From Thioalkalivibrio sp. (GTDB lineage Bacteria; Pseudomonadota; Gammaproteobacteria; Ectothiorhodospirales; Ectothiorhodospiraceae): a stretch of DNA of 6,031 nt. The position numbers and the translations under genes were made by a program. The stretch lies in NCBI GenBank assembly GCA_007136145.1, contig SLHN01000296.1, positions 1-6,031 on the forward strand, given 5' to 3'. Under the pieces are notes generated by a model. That model was not told where the DNA came from. It ran no database searches and saw only the letters and a program-made list of their open reading frames with translations. Positions 1 to 4,729 of this stretch are shown here, in pieces (the first letter of the stretch is position 1; each line of letters begins with the position of its first letter).

Positions 1-540
1 CGGGAGGTCGCTGACATCCGTCGCCTGCTGAACGCAGGTGCTGACAAGGTTTCGATCAACACCGCCGCGGTGCACCGGCCGGAACTGGTGGCCGAGGCAG
101 CGGCTCGAGTCGGCAGCCAGTGCATCGTCGTGGCAATCGACGCCAAGCGAGTACGGGACGACTCCGAATTCCCGCACTGGGAGGTGTTCACTCACGGTGG
201 ACGCCGCGGTACCGGCATCGACGCAGTCGCCTGGGCCGAGAAGATGGTACAACTGGGCGCGGGCGAGATTCTGCTGACCAGCATGGACCGTGATGGCACC
301 CGGATCGGCTTCGACCTCGACCTGACGCGCACGGTTAGCGATGCGGTGAGTATTCCGGTGATTGCATCAGGCGGAGTCGGCGAACTGGCGCATCTGGTCG
401 CGGGAGTCGTCGAGGGTCACGCCGACGCGGTTCTGGCTGCCAGCATCTTCCACTTCGGCCAGCACACAGTGGCGGAGGTCAAGGCCGCGATGGCCGCGGC
501 CGGCGTAGCGGTGCGCCCGGCACGCGAGACCCGCTTATGA
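1..540 (+). CDS. hisF: Imidazole glycerol phosphate synthase, cyclase subunit HisF (5'-truncated by window)
   Basis: HisF is the cyclase half of the cytoplasmic HisH-HisF enzyme. It uses ammonia from HisH to turn PRFAR into imidazole glycerol phosphate and AICAR in histidine biosynthesis. The reading frame is open from base 1, so the start lies upstream; 179 residues are visible against roughly 255 in the family, so about 75-80 N-terminal residues are missing. Visible (beta/alpha)8-barrel motifs are GADKVSINTAAV near window residues 13-24, AIDAKR with the catalytic Asp at residue 47 (139-141; equivalent to D130 of Thermotoga HisF), LLTSMDRDGTRIGFD near 91-105, the phosphate-binding IASGGVG, and the C-terminal AASIFHFG. 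The catalytic Asp near the N-terminus is outside the window. The GTG at 70 is internal, because HisF homology continues upstream of it. The stop overlaps the hisE start by four bases. Identification is firm. Confidence 0.97.
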   Translation, partial: REVADIRRLLNAGADKVSINTAAVHRPELVAEAAARVGSQCIVVAIDAKRVRDDSEFPHWEVFTHGGRRGTGIDAVAWAEKMVQLGAGEILLTSMDRDGTRIGFDLDLTRTVSDAVSIPVIASGGVGELAHLVAGVVEGHADAVLAASIFHFGQHTVAEVKAAMAAAGVAVRPARETRL

Positions 541-875
541 GCGACGAAATCCTGCAGCGGCTGGCGGAAGTCATCGAGGAACGGCGACAGACCGATCCGG
601 AGACATCCTACGTCGCTTCACTTCACCGGCGTGGCCTCGACGTGATTTTGAAAAAACTCGGCGAGGAGGCGACAGAGACGGTTATCGCTGCCAAGAACCC
701 GGACGACGCGGCCCTCGTCTCGGAGATGGCGGACCTCTGGTTTCATGCACTCGTGGTATTGTCTGCGCGCGGGCTACACCCCGACGACGTTCTGGGTGAG
801 CTTGGGCGCCGCTTCGGCCTTTCGGGAATCACCGAAAAGGCGCAACGCAGCGTGGCAGGCAAACGCTCTGGTTGA
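537..875 (+). CDS. hisE: Phosphoribosyl-ATP pyrophosphatase HisE
   Basis: HisE hydrolyses phosphoribosyl-ATP to phosphoribosyl-AMP and pyrophosphate, the second step of histidine biosynthesis, in the cytoplasm. The 112-residue protein is a stand-alone HisE of normal length with no fused HisI domain. It is an all-alpha MazG-like fold: the family motif DPETSYVASL at 20-29, KKLGEEATE at 39-47 (acidic metal ligands E43, E44, E47), then SEMADLWFHALVVL at 62-75 (E63 and D66). The ATG overlaps the hisF stop as ATGA, which implies translational coupling; no strong separate Shine-Dalgarno site is seen. The gene is followed after 55 bases by tatA, a his-tat adjacency known in several gammaproteobacteria such as Pseudomonas. 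hisI, which often precedes hisE there, is absent here. Confidence 0.96.
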   Translation: MSDEILQRLAEVIEERRQTDPETSYVASLHRRGLDVILKKLGEEATETVIAAKNPDDAALVSEMADLWFHALVVLSARGLHPDDVLGELGRRFGLSGITEKAQRSVAGKRSG

Positions 876-919
876 TTCAGGGTCCAAAAAACACGCGGTT
901 TAACGTTTTCATTGTCTTC

Positions 920-924
920 GGAGG
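920..924 (+). promoter_or_regulatory. Strong Shine-Dalgarno site of tatA
   Basis: GGAGG sits six bases before the ATG at 931. It is the best ribosome binding site in the his-tat run and fixes the tatA start. A strong site fits the known need for an excess of TatA over TatB and TatC. Confidence 0.85.
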
Positions 925-930
925 CATCCC

Positions 931-1230
931 ATGGGGATTGGCGGCATCAGCATCTGGCAGCTTCTCATTATCCTGCTCATCGTCGTTTTACTGTTCGGCA
1001 CCAAGAAACTTCGCAACATGGGCGGCGACCTCGGGTCCGCCATCAAGAATTTTCGCCAGTCGGTGAAGAACCCCGATGGTGAAGAGGAGGGGACGGACAA
1101 GGACGACACCCAGCGCCGTGAAGGCGATGAGATCCCGAAGGTCGAGGATCAGAAAAAGGGCCGCGTGATCGACGCGGAAGCAAAACAGGAATCCCAGACA
1201 GGTGGCCCGAGCGGTGGCAAACAGTCCTGA
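931..1230 (+). CDS. tatA: Twin-arginine translocase subunit TatA
   Basis: TatA is the pore-forming or membrane-weakening subunit of the Tat system, recruited as an oligomer to the TatBC-substrate complex in the inner membrane. The 99-residue protein (E. coli TatA is 89) has the family architecture: a short periplasmic N-terminus, one membrane helix at about residues 7-22 (starting ISIWQLLII), the hinge LFGTKKL at 21-27 with conserved F22 and G23, an amphipathic helix to about residue 45 with the conserved F41 (E. coli F39), and then a charged, probably disordered tail rich in E, D, K and Q. The N-terminus carries two more residues than E. coli TatA, but the Shine-Dalgarno spacing supports this start. 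A separate tatB follows, so this is TatA rather than a dual-function TatA/E. Confidence 0.97.
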   Translation: MGIGGISIWQLLIILLIVVLLFGTKKLRNMGGDLGSAIKNFRQSVKNPDGEEEGTDKDDTQRREGDEIPKVEDQKKGRVIDAEAKQESQTGGPSGGKQS

Positions 1231-1261
1231 CCCGGGTGCCGCGAGACTTCACGGGTAAACC

Positions 1262-1813
1262 ATGTTCGATATCGGCTTCTGGGAGATCCTGATCATCACC
1301 CTGGTCGCGCTGCTGGTGGTCGGGCCGGAGCGTCTGCCCGGACTCGCGCGCGAAATCGGTCGCTTCGTCGGGAAGGCACGGCGCTTCGTCAATAGCGTGC
1401 GCTCGGACATCGAGCAGGAGTTGCAAACCGAGGAACTGCGCAAGATGCTGAAGGGCCAGGAGCAGGAAATCCAGGAACTGAAAAGCATGATGCAGGATAC
1501 CGAGGAAACCCTGCGCGAGGATCTGAAGGAGACCGAGCAGACCCTGCGCGACAACATCGACGATGTGACCAACGCCACGGGAAAGAGGCTGGACCCAGAG
1601 GGCTCTCCGGCAACCGCGCCCCGTAAGGCGTCACCGGCCAAACCGAGCCAACCCGAGAACAAGGTGGACGGTCGGCCGCGCATCAAGCGAGTCCCGGTCA
1701 CGGGCAATCTCGATGCCGACCTGCTGACTGACGCACCGCCACAACAGCCCGTGGAGCGCCGCCAGAGCGACGAAGCGGAAACAAACGGCGACGGGACCGC
1801 GAACAAGACATGA
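1262..1813 (+). CDS. tatB: Twin-arginine translocase subunit TatB
   Basis: TatB partners TatC in the receptor complex that recognises twin-arginine signal peptides at the inner membrane. The protein has 183 residues (E. coli TatB 171). Family hallmarks are the N-terminal MFDIGFWE with conserved E8, one membrane helix at about 5-21, the hinge VVGPERLP with G21 and P22, and a long amphipathic and charged helix to about residue 105. Residues 80-90 and 91-101 form a tandem 11-residue repeat (TEETLREDLKE, TEQTLRDNIDD), consistent with a prolonged coiled coil. From about 107 on the tail is P-, A- and K-rich and likely disordered. The start is fixed by homology; upstream there is only a weak GGG-type ribosome binding site. 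The gene lies 31 bases after tatA and overlaps tatC by four bases. Confidence 0.97.
   Translation: MFDIGFWEILIITLVALLVVGPERLPGLAREIGRFVGKARRFVNSVRSDIEQELQTEELRKMLKGQEQEIQELKSMMQDTEETLREDLKETEQTLRDNIDDVTNATGKRLDPEGSPATAPRKASPAKPSQPENKVDGRPRIKRVPVTGNLDADLLTDAPPQQPVERRQSDEAETNGDGTANKT
1499..1564 (+). repeat. Two tandem 33-base units encoding an 11-residue repeat in TatB
   Basis: Units 1499-1531 and 1532-1564 both begin with acc gag, continue acc ctg cgc, and encode TEETLREDLKE and TEQTLRDNIDD. Five of eleven residues are identical and most others are conservative. The 11-residue period matches a hendecad coiled-coil pattern. It is a coding repeat, in frame, and does not disturb the gene. Confidence 0.7.
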
Positions 1814-2967
1814 GCAATGGCAAGACCAGCGGCGAACCCAGCACCGAGGCCACCGAAACCCTGCTAAGTCATCTGATCGAGCTGCGCGATCGAATCCTGC
1901 GCATGTTCCTGGCGATCCTGGTCGTGTTCCTGATGCTGTTCCCGTTCGCGAACCAGATTTACACCTTCCTCGCGACCCCGCTGATGGTGCACCTCCCCGA
2001 GGGCACCAGCATGATCGCGATCGAGGTTGCGGCGCCGTTCCTGATCCCATTCAAGCTGGTCTTGCTGCTCGCCGTGGTGCTGACCATCCCATACACGCTC
2101 TATCAACTCTGGGCATTCATCGCGCCCGGGCTGTACAAGCACGAGAAAAAGATGGCCGCGCCGCTGGTAGCGTCGTCCACCATCCTGTTCTACCTCGGAA
2201 TGGCGTTCGCTTACTTCGTGGTGTTTCCGTTGATCTTCGCTTTTTTCACCGCGACCGCCCCCGAAGGCGTCGCGGTGATGACCGATATCTCACGCTATCT
2301 CGACTTCGTAATCATGCTGTTCATCGCCTTCGGCATCGCGTTCGAGGTTCCGATCGCGACCATATTGCTGGTGTCGATGGGCGCGACCACACCGGAGAAG
2401 CTGGCCCGCAAGCGCCCCTACGTCATTGTCGGGACGTTCGTCATCGGCATGATCCTCACGCCCCCCGACATCATTTCGCAGACCTTGCTGGCGCTGCCGA
2501 TGTGGATCCTGTTCGAGATCGGGCTGATCCTCTCCAGAATCATGCAGAAGCGGAAGGCCGACCGAAGAGCTGCGGAAGGGCTTGACGACGATACTGACAC
2601 AGACGGGCCTGACGACGACGGTCCGCGTGGAAGCCCGAAGGGGGGACCCCAGCGCAGCGGCCCGGGTTCGGGCGGGCAGACCCCTCGGCCCGACAGCGGC
2701 GGCAGCGCCGCACGACCGGCGACCAGTGGTTCTGCAAGCGCCTCCGCAACCGCTACGGCAACCGCCGGCGCATCCACAAGCTCCACCACATCGACCAGCG
2801 AATTCCGCCCCCTGAGTCCAGACGAAATGGACGCGGAACTCGACCGGCTGGAAGAGGAAGAACGGCTCCTGGCCGAAAAGCGCGCGAAGAAGCAGGTCGG
2901 CAGTGATCGATCCGACATCGCTGACGAAACGAGCGCGGAATCTGCCGGGTCCGCCAAGAAAAACTGA
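1810..2967 (+). CDS. tatC: Twin-arginine translocase subunit TatC with a long C-terminal extension
   Basis: TatC is the six-helix core of the Tat translocase and the primary binder of the twin-arginine signal. Residues about 18-245 match E. coli TatC closely with a constant offset of nine: SHLIELR with E24 (E. coli E15), the cytoplasmic loop WAFIAPGLYKHEKK with F103 and E112 (E. coli F94 and E103, signal-peptide binding), MAFAYFVVFP at 131-140, FEVP with E179 (E. coli E170), RKRPYV at 200-205, and LTPPD with D220 (E. coli D211). All key residues are present. The protein has 385 residues against 258 in E. coli: residues about 246-385 are an extra cytoplasmic tail made of an acidic D-rich stretch, a G/P/S/R segment, an S/A/T run, and a charged, probably helical segment at 338-362 (DEMDAELDRLEEEER...). 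The ATG overlaps the tatB stop, so translation is probably coupled. Confidence 0.97.
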   Translation: MSNGKTSGEPSTEATETLLSHLIELRDRILRMFLAILVVFLMLFPFANQIYTFLATPLMVHLPEGTSMIAIEVAAPFLIPFKLVLLLAVVLTIPYTLYQLWAFIAPGLYKHEKKMAAPLVASSTILFYLGMAFAYFVVFPLIFAFFTATAPEGVAVMTDISRYLDFVIMLFIAFGIAFEVPIATILLVSMGATTPEKLARKRPYVIVGTFVIGMILTPPDIISQTLLALPMWILFEIGLILSRIMQKRKADRRAAEGLDDDTDTDGPDDDGPRGSPKGGPQRSGPGSGGQTPRPDSGGSAARPATSGSASASATATATAGASTSSTTSTSEFRPLSPDEMDAELDRLEEEERLLAEKRAKKQVGSDRSDIADETSAESAGSAKKN

Positions 2968-3025
2968 GCATGGGCTACATGGAAAGCGGGAGGGTGCCTG
3001 CCGCTGCCGCTCTCCAGCCCCATGC
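2968..3025 (+). repeat. Large imperfect stem-loop just after tatC
   Basis: Beginning at the base after the tatC stop, GCATGGGCT (2968-2976) pairs with AGCCCCATGC (3016-3025) with one bulged base. Inside, GGAAAGCGG (2981-2989) pairs with CCGCTCTCC (3007-3015) with one mismatch. A four-base internal bulge separates the two stems and the loop is 17 bases. There is no T tract on either strand, so a classical intrinsic terminator is not supported; it could protect the 3' end of the tat mRNA or assist factor-dependent termination. Confidence 0.5.
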
Positions 3026-3043
3026 CATGCGCACCAAGCCGTA

Positions 3044-3085
3044 GGCGGCGGCAAGCCGCCCCACTCCGTCAGCGGGGCCTGCCGC
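3044..3085. repeat. GC-rich inverted repeats in the convergent tatC/membrane-protein gap
   Basis: GGCGGC (3044-3049) and GCCGCC (3055-3060) form a tight hairpin. As an alternative, GCGGCA (3048-3053) pairs with TGCCGC (3080-3085) enclosing GCCCC (3058-3062) and GGGGC (3074-3078). The two folds are mutually exclusive. Placed between the 3' ends of convergent genes, it may act as a bidirectional end-of-transcript structure; no T tract follows on either strand. Confidence 0.4.
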
Positions 3086-3102
3086 GCGGTGGTGGAAAAT
3101 CC

Positions 3103-3837
3103 TCAGACCTCCTCAGCCTCAAGCACTTCCGGCTCCAACGAGCCCGGGAAAATCTCGGAATAGGCGCCATACAGCGCGGCGAATACCACCGGAGCCAGGA
3201 CGAGGAATCCGAGTCCGAAAGGGAGCATCGCCAAGAAAGCCAGCGCGAAGTAGATCAGGCTGAAGATCACCAGCGGTCCGAGGTTCGTGAGCGTCCCCTT
3301 GATGCTGGCAACGATGGCATCGCCAAGCTCCTCGTCCCGGAAATATACCAACGGAATCGAGAACGCAAGGATCGCGAAGACGACCAAGTACATCATGAAA
3401 ATCACAAACATACCGAAGAACCCGACCCCAGCCAATGGGAACCGGACGGATTCGCCGGTTGCGCCGATCTGCACCGCACCACCAATGAAAACCGCCATCA
3501 CGACCGCCATGAGCACGGTCGCCAGCAAGGCGACCAGGCCGAGCAGCAGCAGGGGAACCCGCCGCTTTTGATCCTGAATGGGCTGAAACAGGTGACTGAC
3601 CCCGACCTTGTGACCCTGATCGATATCATGCGCGATCTTCAGGAAGCCTGCCATCAGGGCAGGCGTAATGATTGCCATGAGCACCCCACCGAGCAGGGGA
3701 ATCAGGTTCAGCACAAGGCTGATCAGAAAGAATATGACCACCACCAGAACCCAGGTCAGAGGATCCGCGGTGAAATTCTTCCAGCCATGGCCGAACAGGC
3801 CCCAGCCGCGATTGAGTTCGATACTTCGGATATCCAT
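3103..3837 (-). CDS. Multi-pass inner-membrane protein, BPSS1780-like family, function unknown
   Basis: The protein has 244 residues from the chosen ATG at 3837 (248 from an upstream in-frame ATG at 3849). The N-terminal pattern (RGWGLFGHGWKNFTADPLTW, then a hydrophobic run ending LNLIPLLGG, then a motif of the ALMAGFLKIAHDIDQG type and SHLF) is what I associate with BPSS1780-type membrane proteins; this assignment is from memory of the family. From the upstream Met, likely membrane segments lie near 33-50, 52-70, 98-125, 140-165, 190-209 and 211-230, and the C-terminus is a short acidic tail. No catalytic motif is visible. I prefer the inner start because the predicted promoter would put the transcript start only about 8 bases before the outer ATG, and a GGGGG stretch lies just before the inner one. 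It is convergent with tatC and divergent from the DUF302 gene. The role is unknown. Confidence 0.85.
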   Translation of the reverse strand: MDIRSIELNRGWGLFGHGWKNFTADPLTWVLVVVIFFLISLVLNLIPLLGGVLMAIITPALMAGFLKIAHDIDQGHKVGVSHLFQPIQDQKRRVPLLLLGLVALLATVLMAVVMAVFIGGAVQIGATGESVRFPLAGVGFFGMFVIFMMYLVVFAILAFSIPLVYFRDEELGDAIVASIKGTLTNLGPLVIFSLIYFALAFLAMLPFGLGFLVLAPVVFAALYGAYSEIFPGSLEPEVLEAEEV

Positions 3838-3842
3838 CGTCG

Positions 3843-3847
3843 CCCCC
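3843..3847 (-). promoter_or_regulatory. Probable Shine-Dalgarno site favouring the inner start at 3837
   Basis: On the minus strand a GGGGG run lies five bases before the ATG at 3837-3835. It overlaps the last base of the alternative upstream ATG (3849-3847). Its position relative to the predicted transcript start is the main reason to choose the inner Met. Confidence 0.45.
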
Positions 3848-3863
3848 ATGCTTGCCAGCCCCT

Positions 3864-3893
3864 ATTAACGACCGTTTGTCCGAAAGTTGTCAA
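3864..3893 (-). promoter_or_regulatory. Predicted sigma-70 type promoter of the minus-strand membrane-protein gene
   Basis: On the minus strand a perfect -35 box TTGACA (3893-3888) is followed after 18 bases by GTTAAT (3869-3864), which matches four of six -10 positions including the last four. Initiation is expected near 3856-3857, giving a leader of about 20 bases to the ATG at 3837. Confidence 0.6.
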
Positions 3894-3955
3894 ACTGCCT
3901 TGGACCTGCCACGACCGCAACATTGCGCGACCGAACACGCGACTTCAGCGCCGGA

Positions 3956-3967
3956 TTTCGATCGAAA
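3956..3967. promoter_or_regulatory. 12-bp perfect palindrome, possible operator, in divergent promoter region
   Basis: TTTCGATCGAAA is a perfect 12-bp palindrome lying 63 bases upstream of the minus-strand -35 box and 28 bases upstream of the plus-strand -35 box, within the shared control region. A second small dyad, TTCA-CT-TGAA, follows at 3971-3980. A dimeric regulator site is possible, but I cannot name a regulator. Confidence 0.35.
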
Positions 3968-3994
3968 AAATTCACTTGAACCCGGCGACCGTCT

Positions 3995-4023
3995 ATGTCA
4001 AGATCATTCCAATGGATTAGAAT
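3995..4023 (+). promoter_or_regulatory. Predicted sigma-70 type promoter of the DUF302 gene
   Basis: ATGTCA (3995-4000, four of six to TTGACA) and TAGAAT (4018-4023, five of six to TATAAT) are 17 bases apart. Bases about 4010-4043 are strikingly AT-rich against the GC-rich surroundings. Initiation near 4030 would give a leader of about 58 bases. Confidence 0.55.
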
Positions 4024-4031
4024 TCTCTAAT
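4016..4031. promoter_or_regulatory. Inverted repeat ATTAGA-N4-TCTAAT over the -10 box, operator candidate
   Basis: Two perfect 6-bp arms (4016-4021 and 4026-4031) flank four bases and cover the predicted -10 box and the expected start of transcription of the DUF302 gene. A bound dimer here would block RNA polymerase. In AT-rich DNA such a dyad can also occur by chance. Confidence 0.4.
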
Positions 4032-4077
4032 ATATTTGATTAACGGGCGTGCGGATCCGGCATAAATAACTGAAAAT

Positions 4078-4081
4078 GGAG
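4078..4081 (+). promoter_or_regulatory. Shine-Dalgarno site that sets the DUF302 gene start
   Basis: GGAG lies six bases before the ATG at 4088. It overlaps an in-frame upstream ATG at 4076, which therefore is very unlikely to be the real start. Confidence 0.8.
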
Positions 4082-4087
4082 ATCAAA

Positions 4088-4567
4088 ATGACCAAGCGTT
4101 TCATAATGACTGGCGTGGGTGGATTTCTTGTGGGTATCGCGGCAATGATGCTGACCGCATTCTCCGCCGCCCCGAAACTGATGATCGTCGAGGACGATAG
4201 CTTGTTCGGCTTCGACGACACCGTCGAACTGATCAAGACCACGGCCACCGCGCAAAACTGGAAAGTGCCCACCGTGCACATGATTCACGACGCCGTCAGC
4301 CCCTACGGCTACGAAGTCGACCGTGTTGCCGTGCTCGAACTCTGCCAGCCGCATCACGCAGGGAAGATCCTCGCCGAAGACCGTGCCAAGGTCGTGACTT
4401 CGATGATGCCCTGCCGCGTATCCGTCTATGAAACAGCCGACGGTCGCGTCGTCGTATCGCGGATGAACACGAGCCTTATGGCACAGGCCTTCGGCGGCAC
4501 TGTCGCCTCGGTGATGGCCGAAGCAACTCAGGAAAACGAACTCATCCTGAAGAGCGTGATCCGGTAA
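4088..4567 (+). CDS. DUF302 family protein with N-terminal membrane anchor or signal peptide
   Basis: The 159-residue protein has a short basic N-terminus (MTKR), a hydrophobic segment at about 5-25 rich in G, A and M, and a DUF302 domain over about 35-150. No convincing lipobox is present, so it is either an uncleaved anchor or a poorly defined signal peptide, and the domain should face the periplasm. The DUF302 signature is clear: LELCQPHHAGKIL at 83-95, SMMPCRVSVYE at 105-115 and VVVSRMNTSLMAQAFGGTVA at 121-140, with conserved C86, H89 and C109 that could serve as metal, heme or redox ligands (inference). It stands between its own predicted promoter and an intrinsic terminator, hence probably monocistronic. 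The start is set by the ribosome binding site at 4078. The biochemical role of the family is not established. Confidence 0.9.
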   Translation: MTKRFIMTGVGGFLVGIAAMMLTAFSAAPKLMIVEDDSLFGFDDTVELIKTTATAQNWKVPTVHMIHDAVSPYGYEVDRVAVLELCQPHHAGKILAEDRAKVVTSMMPCRVSVYETADGRVVVSRMNTSLMAQAFGGTVASVMAEATQENELILKSVIR

Positions 4568-4593
4568 GAACAGGATCCTGGCAGCAACGACGG

Positions 4594-4618
4594 AACCCCG
4601 CGCTGGCGGGGTTTCCTT
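4594..4618 (+). terminator. Intrinsic terminator of the DUF302 gene
   Basis: AACCCCGC (4594-4601) pairs perfectly with GCGGGGTT (4606-4613) around a four-base loop GCTG, followed by a T-containing tail (TCCTT). It begins 26 bases after the DUF302 stop. The T tract is short, so termination may be incomplete. Confidence 0.8.
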
Positions 4619-4645
4619 GTGCAGATACGTGAGCGGGAAGCAATT

Positions 4646-4674
4646 CTCCTGCCCAGCCATTACCCTGGCAGGAG
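4646..4674. repeat. Stem-loop between the convergent DUF302 and manC genes
   Basis: CTCCTGCC (4646-4653) pairs with GGCAGGAG (4667-4674). With one bulged C the stem extends two further pairs and leaves an eight-base loop CCATTACC. It lies 55 bases beyond the manC stop on the minus strand and lacks a T tract. It may be the 3' end structure of the manC transcript. Confidence 0.45.
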
Positions 4675-4729
4675 TGATCTCAAGTCGGGATTGCCAAACC
4701 CTTTCGCGGCCAAGCGCCGCTCCTCCGGG

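Noticed and set aside
70..72. GTG as the hisF start
   Set aside because: HisF homology (GADKVSINTAAV) continues upstream of it to base 1.
872..930. Separate tatA promoter between hisE and tatA
   Set aside because: TTGATT at 872-877 has no -10 box at a workable spacing; the nearest TTTAAC is 21 bases away. Co-transcription from his is simpler, though a weak promoter cannot be excluded.
2290..3054. 254-codon and other long minus-strand frames opposite tatC
   Set aside because: Shadows of the GC-rich tatC gene; the composition (R, C and G runs) is not protein-like and tatC is unambiguous.
3022..4020. 332-codon open frame on the plus strand
   Set aside because: It is antisense to the membrane-protein gene; its product is rich in H, Q, E and R in no recognisable fold, and its complement gives clear membrane helices. 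It also runs through the divergent promoter region.
4076..4087. Upstream in-frame ATG as the DUF302 start
   Set aside because: Its G is part of the GGAG ribosome site that correctly serves the ATG at 4088.
4088..4170. DUF302 protein as a Tat substrate through a KR-type signal (TKRFIM)
   Set aside because: The motif has Lys in place of the first Arg and no clear cleavage site; ordinary Sec insertion or anchoring is more likely.
4040..4660. 206-codon minus-strand frame opposite the DUF302 gene
   Set aside because: DUF302 motifs, ribosome site, promoter and terminator all support the plus strand.
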